64,000 bases of DNA from Odiellus spinosus (GCA_963920705.1 OY987227.1:22283434-22347433); one strand, 5' to 3'; counted from the stretch's first letter, positions 48,601 through 58,269 are shown. Numbers and translations are program-made. Notes: generated from the letters alone by a model not told the origin.

Positions 48601-51600
48601 AAATTTCTAGGTTTTTTTTATCCTCTTTTTATTTTATATATATTTTTTTTTCAAATAGAACTTAACGAAATTTAGCCTAAAAGAAAACGACTTTGGGTCG
48701 ACCTTTTAAATAAGATTAAAATACGTGGGACTATTAGAAAAAGAGAGGAATTTCTCTTTTTCCTATCTAAGCTGGTAAATAAATAACGTTTTCCCAAAAA
48801 AGGGCGCCAAGCAGTCTGCATCGGTCAAACACGCGGGGATGTGAAATAAGGTTTTTTTTATTTCAGACTAGCCAAAAAAAAAATCTCCCCCGCCAAGACG
48901 TGAGATTTTATTCAACTATTTCTTAGGTAAGATTTGACTCCTTATAGAAAAGATTTTAAAGGGCTGGTGGAACGCGATCAAATTATTTTCATTCGATTTC
49001 CTCGAAATTAAATCTCTTACAGATTAATTGTTCATTTAGTATCGCGCAAAAGTTTTCAAATAGAAAGACAATTTTAATTACCATATTTAAATATCATAAA
49101 TTCACGTTATTGAATAAAATTACTGTATATAATTACTAATACTTCGCACGGAGGGTTTAACCACTTCCCTAAAATCTGTACACAGATTAAAGTAATCACG
49201 TTTAGCCACGTTCTAGGTATTTAAATTAATTTCTCAAGTTTGATCAAACTCCTATAAAAATAATTATAAATTTGGACCAATCATAATATTTCAGTCTTAA
49301 ACAGTGTCGGGTTTAATATAGATGTACATAACTAGTTTACTGTTTACCATGTTTAATATTCCAAGAATTCATTCAGGTTCCATAAGAATTTGGGAGGGCC
49401 GCGATTCAATAACCATCCTCCCAACCTTTGTAGCAAAAGTTCGTCCGCTTCGAATTGATTTTTCAAGTAAATCGCTCCTGACATCTATTATTAACTCGCG
49501 CCACTAACGACCTTGACATAATATTTTGGGTAATAAAAATGGAACCGACCGAAAAAAGATCTAAGCGTACAAATGTTGCGAAAATTGCAGACGAACTTTT
49601 GTTACAAAGTTTGGGAGGATGGTACCAGAGGCTAAAGCTATGCTCCCATATTCTTATGGAACCTGAATGGATTCTTGAAGTTACTAACCAATACTAGATT
49701 AAAGTTATTCCGTTGCAACAAATATCGTCTAAAAGTAACATTCCTCCAACAATTTTTGATTACACTTCCCCTTTAAATAAACTGTTATGACAAAAACAAA
49801 ACTAAGAAATAAAATTAATTCGACTTTTCGTTTAACCTTCTCTTTAGAAAAACCATGAAAAAAGGTTCCATCCGCCTACGCTACGGCCAAAAGGCCTACA
49901 CCTGCAAATTCAACCTTCTTTTATATAACAGAGGCCCGCCCTCAAATTTCTTCCTTTTTTTTTTTTTTTTGTCTGACTTTTAACAATTAACTTTTATGCC
50001 CCTTGCACCACCCCTTGTCTTCGTTCTATCTAGACTAATATTTCTTATCGGAATTAAGGGCTAAACGCCACTTTTTCGAAATTGGTTTATACAACCAAAT
50101 AGAAAAAGAGAGAGAGAGAGAGAAAAAATTCTTAATTGAAAATATGAAAATTTATAGAAAGTCGACTAGCGGTCCCATTAATTTTAAATATAATTGAAAA
50201 AAACATAATTAACTTTTGGGGGAAATATCTGTCCACACCTATAATACATAGGGGTTAATTTAAAATGAAATATAAGCTTGTTATATATATATATACGCGG
50301 ATATTTTCTGACCCACTAAAACTTGTTTTCAAATTATTATGATTTATAAATGTTCGTTTAAAAGTAAAGGTTTATAATTTTTCTTAAAGATACCTTATTA
50401 CATGGTTCGTACAAAAATATTGGATTGAGAATCCAGGTTATCCCTGACAAATTTTGGGGTTTTTTATGTGAAGGGATATTAACTTATAAATAACGGAAAA
50501 ATTATTATTTGGTGGTGTTCGCCAACCCCGTCTTTTGTCCCCGGCCCCGATGCTGATGATGAAAATCAAGTCGGGGTTTCGTTCGGGGCTAGATTTCTGG
50601 ATGTAATGTTTTTAGGCTTTACCAGGCAAAGACCATCACGGATTTCACCATTTTTAAAGTCTGTCTAATCTTGCTTTTTAGGTGTTTAGGTATATAGTAA
50701 GTTCACAGGACAAAATGCTTGCCTTCAGCTTAATTAAGCCAAAATTTCGAATATGTCATCATAGAAAATATAGTAAAAGGAATAGATACTTCCATTGTTA
50801 GCTGTACCAATTCAAATTGCATGGTCTAATCAACTTCCGGAGATCAGCACCACGCTTTATTGTGTGTTATATTTTTCGTTCAGCAAAGACTAAAAACATC
50901 AAGTCTATAATTATTTAGTCTTCACTATTTGTATCAGCTGCTGAATGCCTGCTAGGTCACTCCGGTCCAGTAGGAGAGATACCGGAAGTGGAGATACCCC
51001 AGCTTAGGCTCGATTAAACCTGTCAACTAATTTTTATCGGCTGCTCAATGACTACTCGGTCACTCCGGTCCAGTAGGAGATACCGGAAGTGGAGATACCA
51101 CAGCTTGAGCTCGATTAAACCGGTCAACTAAACTAATTTTTATCGGCTGCTCAATGCCTGCTATGTCACTCCGGTCCAGTAGGAGAGATACCGGAAGTGG
51201 AGATGGCCCAGCTTGAGCTCGATTAAAACCGTCAACTAAACATTTTACAGGCAAGGATGAAGCGTCTATTCCTTTCACTATATTTTCCATGATATCATTA
51301 GGAGAAAGGGGAAAATATATTCCGAAGTCTCTGAAAAGTATGAGTTAGTTTTGAAACGACCATTCTCAAAGGGGAGAAACTTGTCAAGTTATACGTAATT
51401 ATCGTGTTTGGCTCTTTTTCGAAATTAATCTTTATGAAATTCACGATCATATTTCCCTGGTAAAGAAACGCCCAAAATGAGGGTATCCCCGGGTTTCGCT
51501 ATAAGTTCAGGAGACTATATTTTACAAATGTGGTTAATAATGACATTATTTATATATTTACAGACATCAACGTTCGTTATCTTTAAGTGCCTTGAACATT

Positions 51601-53780
51601 TGCAGTCGCATACCTGGTTTAACCACAACACAAGCGACGCTGTGTCGACTACGGCCAGATTTGATGGTGGCCATCAGCAAAGGAGCCCAATTGGGTCAAT
51701 TGGAATGTCGAAAAAAATTTAAGTGGCAAAGATGGAATTGTAGCGCTACCATCGATACCGCCTTATCGATGGGGCTTAAGTCTCATCCTAACAAGTACTT
51801 CAGTAATCCTGGTAAATCTATATTCTGACAATAGACAGCTTGAGAAATCCTACGAGTATGCGAAACTATAAGATTATGATTCTGCAGTGCTTGGTCACGT
51901 GATAAAGTTAGTTCTGTTAAATTTAACTTCGCGTAAACGATACGCGGTCCAAGTACGATTTCGTAATCTCTCTCGAATATAAACCATCGATAATCCAAAT
52001 GATTACTTATTATTCAATTTCACACAGGAAGCCGTGAGGTTTCATTTCTATACTCTATCACGTCCGCAGGAGTAGTTTACACCGTGTCACAATGGTGCAG
52101 TCGAGGAATGCTACGCCATTGTGGTTGCGACAAAAGGCATCCCAAGTCAATGACCAAAAAGGCCCAGAAATGGGACAACACAGACGGTGGGAAATGGAAA
52201 TGGGGGGGTTGCAGCGTCGACGTCCGTTACGGAATCAAAATAGCCAGGATTTTCCTGGATTCCAAAGAAACCAGATCTTTGACCAAGGATCAATATGCCA
52301 TGGTCAACATACACAACAACCGGGCCGGTCGAAAGGTACGTAATTAGTCGGTCAACGTCAGCGTTGTCTGCTTAAGTGATCTTGCCTCCCATTGGTCTCT
52401 TCGGTTCAAAGACCACGTATAACAATTAAATCTATTTCTTGTCGTTGTTATCAAGAGACAAATGAACGGACAGTTCATCGCTTAAATAAAATGGGAAGAT
52501 AACTACATAGTGCCTAATTCTAGGGCAAAGGGGTAAACGAAACGCGGTAGACTGGTTTGCTTTGGCTACGAAATGATGTCGACACTGCCTTTGACAAGGC
52601 TAAGTAGCGTATAAAAACCACCACGCAACCCCTCTAACCTTTGCCTGAATAGAGTATGACCGATTGCAATCCTTAATTAAATCTCGAAAAAAACGAATTG
52701 AAATTACCACAAAATGACAAGTAATTGCAGATTATTCCTTCAAGGGTATACTTTGGTTAGTTGTCGAGAGAAGTAAAAAATAAGCTTAAAAAAGGGCCAT
52801 AAACCTACAAGGCTTTCTTTACGGATGATAGCTATAATTTTAGCAGAAATAGATGAACCGAAATTATCAACGAGAGCTTAGATTGGGAAATGCATTTTAT
52901 TTGGAGTGAATGGGGAGGGTAAGCACTGGGGGAATGGGCTTCCTCGGCCTCAATGAAATACCGAGGAGGATCTTGGGAAACTGATCGCCCCACGTAGCGA
53001 CGGCTGCAAACCAAGCCAGGTGGCGCATTCAACGTTTCTCGGCTAGGCGAAATTCCGCGGGGGAGGGGGCTACAACTGTCGTCTAAGAGAGGGGAAACGG
53101 AGAACTTGCCTGTGGCGTTAGAGGAATAGCTCGTTGATAATTTCGGTTCATCTATTTCTGATTTTAGTGATTCCCCACGTAACTAGCCACTAACTAGAGT
53201 AAAATGGGCAATGTTCTATATTTCCTTTAAAATTTGAATTTGCTTCTTCCTTGCGCAGGCCGTCTTACACAAAGTTCGCCTACAGTGCAAGTGCCACGGT
53301 GTTTCCGGTTCCTGTTCTTTGAGAACGTGTTGGAGGACATTACCACCGTTTACTTTGGTAGGGGACCACTTGCTCGAACGGTATCGTGCGGCCAAAAGGG
53401 TGATAGTCAGTCCCAAAACCAGTGTTACATTGTCATCGACAACGAATTCGCGAAATCAGCGAATGCCGTCGAAACATTTCAGACTCGCCACGACCAACGA
53501 AAAGGGGAAACCCCGACCTAAAGACTTAGTATTTTCCGAGAGGTCGCCTGACTATTGCCAAACCGACAACGAAAAGGGAATTTTGGGTACGCGAGGACGA
53601 TATTGCCGAAAGAGTTCGTCTCGGGACGACGAGGACAGTTGCCATTTCTTGTGTTGTGGTAGGGGCTACGACACTCATTTGATAAGAAAAACTTGGCAGT
53701 GTAACTGTAAGTTTCACTGGTGTTGTTCCGTTCAGTGTAACCAATGTACTAAAGTGGTTCAAGAATTCACTTGCAAATGA
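24611..53780 (+). CDS. Wnt7: Wnt7-type secreted Wnt ligand (orthologue group of Drosophila Wnt2)
   Basis: Four coding exons: 24611-24747, 51564-51811, 52028-52335, 53259-53780; 404 residues. The phases close across the 26,816-bp first intron. Exon 1 encodes a hydrophobic leader (LRTFLVLLLIISRLVVIS), a signal peptide or anchor. Exon 2 has NICSRIPGLTTTQATLCRLR and RWNCS with its N-glycosylation site. Exon 3 has GSREVSFLYSITSAGV, CGCDKRH and WKWGGCSVDVRYGI. Exon 4 has CKCHGVSGSCSLRTCW, whose Ser in HGVSGSC is the palmitoleoylation site, then DLVFSERSPDYC and CCGRGYDTHLIRKTWQCNCKFHWCC. The last block, with WQCNCKFHWCC, and CSRIPGL are closest to vertebrate WNT7, so I assign Wnt7; other Wnt classes are less likely but not excluded. 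It is a lipid-modified ligand for Frizzled receptors. A basic insert, RHPKSMTKKAQKWDNTDGGK, is unusual. Confidence 0.88.
24748..26676. other. Wnt7 intron 1, first 1.9 kb
   Basis: AT-rich intron without recognisable genes. A decayed copy of the TTAA foldback family is at about 26041-26362. Confidence 0.5.
26041..26362. repeat. Decayed TTAA foldback MITE
   Basis: The left end TTAAAGGGAGAATGCAACC is intact. The right end (AAAAAAGCACTTTTTGTTGAA, then TTGCATTCACTTTCT) is recognisable but mutated. Confidence 0.5.
26677..27094. mobile_element. MITE family 2, copy 1, 418 bp, 7-bp TSD
   Basis: The ends are CAGAGGTATATAATAACCCC (continuing through CTTCGGGGG) and the exact inverse. It is flanked by GTAAAAC on both sides (8 bp if the adjacent G is counted). 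The copy at 33731-34148 has the same length and differs at only about eight positions, so movement was recent. No coding frame of note. The interior is richer in GC than the surrounding intron. Confidence 0.88.
27596..28008. mobile_element. TTAA foldback MITE, full copy B
   Basis: The left end AGGGAGGATGCAACCTAACA and inverse right end are flanked by TTAA. It is inserted in the opposite orientation to copy C (35007-35440): the asymmetric core with GACGTAAGTCTCGTGGAGAT is reverse-complemented between them. The long arms make it a near-complete hairpin. Confidence 0.82.
28090..28335. repeat. Tandem duplication of about 146 bp, TATAGGAAAATATAGGAAG type
   Basis: The block starting AATATAGGAAAATATAGGAA and ending GATAAAATAGGAAAAT is present at about 28090 and again at about 28236. 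The second copy lies inside the hAT-like element that starts at 28189. Confidence 0.65.
28189..28636. mobile_element. hAT-like MITE, CAGGGTGACCAC termini
   Basis: The left end CAGGGTGACCAC and right end GTGGTCACCCTG are exact inverted repeats of the common hAT type. The flanking 8 bp do not match, so the target duplication is lost or was never there. A single right-type end (GTGGTCACCCTG) also occurs in ALAD intron 5 near 57262. Confidence 0.65.
28637..31138. other. Wnt7 intron 1, AT-rich stretch
   Basis: No known gene. A frame of 104 codons at 30353-30667 has no recognisable domain and no linked splice structure. A small inverted pair around 30845-30930 (CAACAGGTAACTCC / GTAGTTGCCTGTTG) may be another short element. 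Confidence 0.45.
31139..31290. mobile_element. Small inverted-repeat element with internal TTTGAACTC repeats
   Basis: The left end GGGGTTGACACTC and right end GAGTGTCTGACCCC are imperfect inverse copies. Inside are two repeats of a 'GAACTC...GCACT...AAAGCTGAACTCAG' unit. Related to 14318-14434. Confidence 0.45.
31855..32364. repeat. 21-bp minisatellite, about 24 copies
   Basis: The unit is GATTTGCAATAGGATTTTAAA with a few variants (CTATAAG, CAATATG). Because 21 is a multiple of 3, both strands show long open frames (ICNRILK repeated, and its antisense). These are a by-product of the repeat. Confidence 0.92.
33162..33452. mobile_element. MITE family 1, copy 2, 7-bp TSD ACACAAT
   Basis: The left end is CAAGAAGGATCAGACAAGGA and the right end its near-exact inverse. 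It is flanked by ACACAAT on both sides; an 8-bp reading fails, so the duplication is 7 bp. Same family as 4464-4740. Confidence 0.85.
33731..34148. mobile_element. MITE family 2, copy 2, 418 bp, 7-bp TSD CTATTGG
   Basis: CAGAGGTATATAATAACCCC ends, flanked by CTATTGG on both sides; the neighbouring bases differ, fixing the duplication at 7 bp. Nearly identical to 26677-27094. A lone end-like CAGAGGTATATAAT also occurs at about 34598. Confidence 0.88.
35007..35440. mobile_element. TTAA foldback MITE, full copy C
   Basis: The ends AGGGAGAATGCAACCTAATT and inverse are flanked by TTAA. The core carries GGTCTAGCGACCAATGAGCG and the inverse ATTGGTCGCTAGACC. It is in the opposite orientation to copy B. 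Confidence 0.82.
35441..37816. other. Wnt7 intron 1, AT-rich stretch before the minisatellite
   Basis: No gene or complete repeat recognised. Short frames at 36070-36418 (minus) are not supported by any motif. Confidence 0.45.
37817..38633. repeat. 35/41-bp minisatellite, about 21 copies
   Basis: The unit starts ATTAAAATGGGAAAATATCT, then CCATTTAATT and a TTTCAG spacer. Longer units (41 bp) carry an extra TTAACT; shorter ones (35 bp) cluster in the middle (about 37920-38200). Each unit is itself imperfectly palindromic (ATTAAAATGG / CCATTTAAT), so single strands could fold. Confidence 0.9.
39130..44770. repeat. 178-bp satellite array, about 32 monomers, with higher-order structure
   Basis: Successive GCCTAGG landmarks fall at 39154, 39332, 39510 and 39688, fixing a 178-bp period. 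Each monomer has a dyad CTCGATTTATATCGAG and the word TCGAGTGGCGAA twice. Monomer variants (for example GGAGGGCGCGAAG..., GGAGGTCACGGAAAAAAAG..., CTACCTTAAAATAATAAACG) recur in fixed order. The series beginning at 40757 is repeated from 43076, 2319 bp (13 monomers) later. The last monomers (from about 44140) are more divergent, as at an array edge. No coding frame. It lies wholly within Wnt7 intron 1. Confidence 0.93.
44771..45436. other. Wnt7 intron 1, between satellite and MITE
   Basis: AT-rich sequence. A degraded TTAAAGGTAGAATGCAG at about 45243 resembles a left end of the TTAA foldback family. A palindrome, ATGTGTTCAACGTGAACACAT, is at about 44875. Confidence 0.4.
45437..45752. mobile_element. 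MITE family 3, copy 1, 316 bp, 7-bp TSD TAAATAC
   Basis: The left end CAAGAATCCATTCAGGTTCC is exactly inverted at the right end. A second inverted block (ACCATCCTCCCAAACTTTGT) lies inside each arm, so most of the element folds back. Flanked by TAAATAC on both sides; 8 bp does not match. Confidence 0.88.
46759..47178. mobile_element. TTAA MITE family 2, AGGGATACTAGACTCTG ends
   Basis: The left end AGGGATACTAGACTCTGG and right end CAGACTCTCATATCCCT are inverse and flanked by TTAA. A related copy is at 58545-58819. No coding capacity. Confidence 0.65.
47424..47615. repeat. Dispersed repeat fragment related to 13364-13540
   Basis: Begins TTAAAGGGAAACTTGGAGC and shares several blocks with 13364-13540 in the same order. 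Confidence 0.4.
49362..49677. mobile_element. MITE family 3, copy 2, 316 bp
   Basis: Same length as copy 1 (45437-45752) and nearly identical. The 7 bp on the left (AATATTC) and right (AAGTTAC) differ, so its target duplication is not visible, perhaps from a flanking rearrangement. Confidence 0.85.
49678..50933. other. Wnt7 intron 1, AT-rich stretch
   Basis: Contains a (GA)n run at about 50109-50123, a (TA)n run near 50283 and A/T homopolymers. No gene recognised. Confidence 0.45.
50934..51243. repeat. Three tandem copies of a 105-bp repeat
   Basis: GTCACTCCGGTCCAGTAGGA recurs at 50956, 51059 and 51165 (spacing 103 and 106). Each is followed by ATACCGGAAGTGGAGAT and GCTCGATTAAA. It is GC-richer than its surroundings and lies 320 bp upstream of Wnt7 exon 2. 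A minus-strand frame through it is repeat-driven. Confidence 0.85.
52844..53160. mobile_element. MITE family 4 in Wnt7 intron 3, 317 bp, 7-bp TSD ATTTTAG
   Basis: The left end CAGAAATAGATGAACCGAAA and right end are inverse over about 31 bp (CAGAAATAG...CAACGAG). It is flanked by ATTTTAG on both sides; an 8-bp reading fails. Only one copy in the window. It occupies about a third of intron 3 and lies about 100 bp from exon 4. Confidence 0.85.
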
Positions 53781-55575
53781 AACGTAACGTGGACATATAG
53801 GTATTTATCTATTAAATGTAATTACCTAAACGTAAAGCCAGAACTATTAAAAATAAAACTATAAGCGTTGCGTGTGGCTTAAGAATCCTGACACAGTGAC
53901 ATCCCAACGATTTCTTTTATCGTTCTACAAATTTATTTATATTTTTAACATATGCTTAATAAAATAAAAATATTAAAAATAAAATGGAGAATGATTTCTT
54001 TACTCAAAAATCTAAGGTAGCTTCAAAGATATTTGTAAAAACGACCCAAAAAATATATACTTTAGGAACTTTTAAACGGGTTTTCCAATCTGCATTAGAC
54101 AGATTATACCCCCCCCCCCCCCCTAAAGTTGTCATCTAATCATCATAAAATACTGTACATTCCGAAGATATGTGCACCATACCCTCTTCAGACGAGTCGT
54201 AATTAGCCGGTTTAATCAGTTTTAACCAAGGTTAATGTAGCCATCTCAGTCCTATAAAGCTCGGTTAAAACTCGTCTGAAGAGTATTCTCGAGCACTCGT
54301 CTGAAGAGTATTCTCGAGCAAATAAGGCATTTAAATGGTTATCTAAATACGAATTATAGCATTTATATAGGGTCAGTTGTACCATTAAAACATTAGTACA
54401 ATCTGCCATAATACCATATAAAGTACGTAATAACATAAGATACATTTGTAGCAATAATATTGTTCCCTGGAAGTCGCTGTCACCCTCAAATTTTTTAACT
54501 TTGCTTTTTGGTGACTTTTTGTTTGTTTTCGCAATAAAGCAACTCAATCAAGAGATGGCATTTAGGCAGGTGTGGGTGGGGTTTTACTATGACACTCATT
54601 CACCGTGTTTTTGATCTTCATCTACGAGCGTTTTAACAGGGAGTTCTACACCACCAAGACTTCACTCTGATGAGGGCTGAGACTATTTAAATTGGTAAGG
54701 GTTTTGCTAAGCGCCTCCTTCAGCATGTTTTTATCATCCGTCTGAGTGTTTCAACATGCTTAGCTCCATACTCAACACTGAAGGGCTACGAGACTACCGA
54801 CTATTGGCGTCATGTTATTGGCACCACCCACAAATGGTAGCACTCTATAGGTACTTCAACGGTAGAACAGGGGGTAGCCATGATCTCATGAGCAGTGATA
54901 ACATGGGGTTCATCCCCGTTTGTATACCTGATATGGGGGATGCCTACCTTTTCTATGGTCAAAGTGGTCTATTATACTTTTTGAAAAAAAAAGATATGGC
55001 AATAAGTTCGTAAAGTTTCGATATCAAACTGGAATATTCAATGAACCAGCCAGCCAAAACATATCAGAGCAAAACCTTGAAAACCATAGGGAAAACACTT
55101 TTTAGCCGCCAAGGCTTAATGGCGTCAGCGACTTGACATTTTTAACAATAAGCATTGTTATCGTCAATTCATATTCAGTGTCATAAACTACAAAATATTA
55201 AAGTATAAGACTTACGTTTCGTTTTTCTTGAAAGGAGATAGCACCAAATTAAACGTCACTACGCCAGTTAACCGTTGGTCTTGATAGCGTATCTTCTTAC
55301 GTAACGCGCCTTAATTTAGTCCACATTTAACGTTCGCCATAAGTAGAATTTTTAGATAGGAGTAAACTTCACTCGTACTATGGGGTCACTCCATAGTAAG
55401 CTTTTCTGTAGTTTCTTTTACATTTTTCTATCCCCTTCGTTTAGACCGTTTGGGGGAAATTGCCTATGTCGTCATTTTTGCTTCGCTTCCAATTGGTTCG
55501 TTTAGGAAGTGACGTCATTTCCAACGCGTTTGCGGAAGCTTTCGGGTCTTTTGCAGTAGTTTGCAAAGAGCAAAA
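53781..55575. other. Intergenic, Wnt7 to zinc finger-ALAD
   Basis: Two AATAAA-type signals follow the Wnt7 stop (about 53850 and 53957). A C-homopolymer is at about 54112-54122. An inverted pair (CTCTTCAGACGAGT / ACTCGTCTGAAGAG) is at 54185-54282 with a short direct repeat beside it. An 85-codon frame at 54756-55013 has no recognisable motif. Confidence 0.5.
54186..54322. repeat. Small inverted and direct repeat, ACTCGTCTGAAGAG
   Basis: CTTCAGACGAGT at 54186 is inverted at about 54270. The block ACTCGTCTGAAGAGTATTCT is then repeated directly about 28 bp later. Confidence 0.55.
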
Positions 55576-58269
55576 ATGTCGCAATCATCCCAATCGGAGG
55601 ACGAAATCGTCCAAATAGATGATCCTCAAATCCAACATTCTACAGTCACGGAAATTGTAACTTGTACGGAAAACAATGAAAACACTGAAGTTGATAAAGC
55701 TATATTACAACTTGAAGAGGAGATCATTTCCAAGCTCGATGATAATAACACAGCGTCGGGTTCCAACTCCAAGAAGGGGTCGACATCAGCTTCGAGAAAC
55801 CCTGTTAAACAAAAATACCGAAAAGCTTGGGAACAACTTCCAGCTTTGAAAGGTTTGTCTCGGAATTTGCATTGCCTCCTCCTTTCGCGTTTTTGTGCCC
55901 ATTTATCTTCAGTTTCTGTTATCTTACCATTATTTCCCATCAGGTTGGTTAGCTCAAGTCATCAACGATGATTTCTCCGCTTATTGCAAATTTTGTAAGT
56001 GCGTGATTACTTCTCATAAGAAATGTTTAGAAGACCACGCGAAAACGAGGAAGCACTTGAAGAGTGCGAAGCTTTGGTCCAACTCTATCAGTGTAAATGA
56101 CGATTCAAATGGGCCCTTGTATATTCAACCAGAAACTATCGTGCCTGATAATGCTTACAATACCCAAAGTTATTTTGGTAGTGGTAGCTCGGGATCAGGA
56201 GAGAACACTAGAGCCTCCCATTATCTTCATAGCGGCTATTCTCATCCTATATTAAGAACATGGCAATCTGGAAATACCAATCTTTCTCAATCTCATTTGA
56301 TGTATCCCTTATTCATTGTGTAAGAGTTTTAAACCAAAATGTTTTGGGATATATTTTAATTTCGGTTCTTTTCAGTGAAGATCCGGAAGCTTTCGAAGGC
56401 ATTCCTTCAATACCTGGAGTAAATAGATTTGGTGTGAATAAAATGGTTGAATTTTTAAGTCCATTGGTTCAAAAGGGGCTCTCTTCCGTTCTACTTTTCG
56501 GAGTCATTGAAACACTACCTAAGGTCTTAATCATTTAGGTTCAGTAATCTTCCGTAATCAATTCTAAACATTAAACAATAAAATTATCAGGATAATGAAG
56601 GAAGTGGCGCCGATCATAAAGACAATCCCGTCATTAGTGCCGTCAAAAAATTACACCTTCTCTTTCCTGATATTTTAATAGCCTGTGATTTATGTATCTG
56701 CGCTTATACAAATCATGGCCATTGTGGTAAGCTATCAATAAAAAATACATCAGAGTTAATTTAACATATTAATTTTGAACTCTTAGTTTCAAATTTTAAT
56801 ATTCTTCTCAGGCATACCAATCCTTGGGGATTCGAACGAAAACTTGGCAATGTGCATAAACAATCAAGCCAGCATCAACCGACTAGCCCAAATCGCCGTC
56901 GCTTATGGACGAGCTGGTTGTCATATCGTCGCTCCTTCTGACATGATGGATGGCAGAGTGGGAGCCATAAAGCAAGCTTTATTTAATGCCGGATTGGGAT
57001 CCAGAGTAGCAGTTTTAAGTTACGCCTGTAAATTTGCCTCGTGCTTCTATGGACCATTTAAAGAAGCGGCAAAAATAGAAACAACTATTTCCGAACGTTT
57101 ATCGAACTTAAATTATCAGTTACCACCTGGAAGTAAAGGATTAGCCATGAGAGCGATTGTAAGGGACTTTGAATTCACCTATCTCTTTAAGGGAGAATGC
57201 AGCCCACAAGGGATTTTCTACCAATTATTTATCATTTAAATAGCAGAAAATTAGGAAATGTGGTCACCCTGAAATAGTTAAAACCTCGTTATAAAATTCT
57301 GGGGGAAAGAACTATATCCTTAATTTTCGTTCTAGCTATTTTGCAATGGATAAGGCAAATTTCGTTATAAACAAAATTTTGGGAGATAACTCCTAAACAA
57401 ATATAAGCCTTGAAATCAATATCTTACTTGGAAAGTAGGATTAACAAGGATCTATTTGGTTTAGAAATCTCACTATTAACGAGTTTTCAGCCAGCAAGCT
57501 AAAACCTCTAAATATAATTTGAAACGTTTTACTGTCAGAATAGTCTGCTCTTGTGTGATTGGCCCGAGACTTTTAAATTACGAGGTATCAAACTATCCAT
57601 GGATCCCTGTTAAGCCTACTTTATAAGTTAAAAATTGATCTCAAGCTTAAAATTGAGTATTACGTTTTACTCATGGCAATAAAGAATCAATAGAAAATAA
57701 CTTTGTTGGGTTACATTCTCCCTTGTGTAATTTTACTAATTTAAAACCCTTCTTTTTCAGGAACGTGATGTTAAAGAAGGAACTGATATGTTAATGATTA
57801 AACCTGCCTTGCCTTATTTAGATGTCCTTCAACAAGCTAAAGAGCAAGTATGTAATTTATTTACCATTTCAAGCTTTTCTGACATTAATTATTTCTTGTT
57901 TTTTGATTGTTTCAGTACCCTCAGTATCCTTTAGTCGCTTTCCAAGTCTCGGGAGAATACAGTATGTTACATTACGGAGCTAGAGCTGGAGCTTTTGATT
58001 TAAAAACTGCAGTTTTAGAATCTCTCACCAGTATGCGTAGAGCTGGTCAGTATTTTACTTTACCTCTTCATCATGATGATAAATATCTGAAAATAATATA
58101 TCTCCTAAATATGTTTCATTTATATTCAGGAGCTGATATCATCGTTACCTACTTCACGCCTTTATTGCTTGATTGGTTAGCAAATTCCGTGCAACAAGTT
58201 TTTGTTGTTGTTGGTCAAAGATCAACGGAACAGGCCAACTGTAATCAAATAGTTTTTGTCGAGCAATAA
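55576..58269 (+). CDS. ALAD: Zinc finger-porphobilinogen synthase (ALAD) fusion
   Basis: Eight exons: 55576-55852, 55944-56319, 56376-56523, 56591-56726, 56812-57158, 57761-57847, 57916-58045, 58130-58269; 546 residues against about 330 for usual ALAD. Residues 1-92 are acidic and polar. Residues about 82-137 contain [16 protein letters not shown] and a finger, C107-x2-C110 with H124-x5-H130. A Gly/Ser linker follows, and ALAD starts at [14 protein letters not shown] (residue 187). ALAD is complete: zinc cysteines in [16 protein letters not shown], first lysine in [11 protein letters not shown], Schiff-base lysine in [12 protein letters not shown]. It condenses two 5-aminolevulinate molecules to porphobilinogen for haem. 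Exon 2 encodes finger, linker and enzyme start in one frame, with no Met between the exon-1 start and ALAD. The C-terminus extends about 25 residues beyond the usual end. A non-fused isoform would need an unseen promoter and start. Confidence 0.87.
57188..57723. mobile_element. TTAA foldback MITE in ALAD intron 5
   Basis: It begins TTTAAGGGAGAATGCAGCCC and ends GGGTTACATTCTCCCTTG. Left and right arms contain ACCAATTATTTATCATTTAA and its rough inverse. The ends are decayed, so the limits are approximate. Just inside is a lone hAT-like GTGGTCACCCTG (about 57262). Confidence 0.55.

Larger units (their letters stand above)
45753..49361. other. Wnt7 intron 1, 3.6 kb
   Basis: Holds a TTAA element (46759-47178), a dispersed repeat fragment (47424-47615) and a run of GAAAATTCTG/GAAAATTCTA repeats (about 48045-48145). 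A 75-codon minus frame at 48255-48482 has coding-like composition but no domain I recognise and no partner exon. Confidence 0.45.

Noticed and set aside
54756..55013. 85-codon plus frame upstream of ALAD
   Set aside because: No motif and no conservation evidence; an isolated open frame in intergenic DNA.
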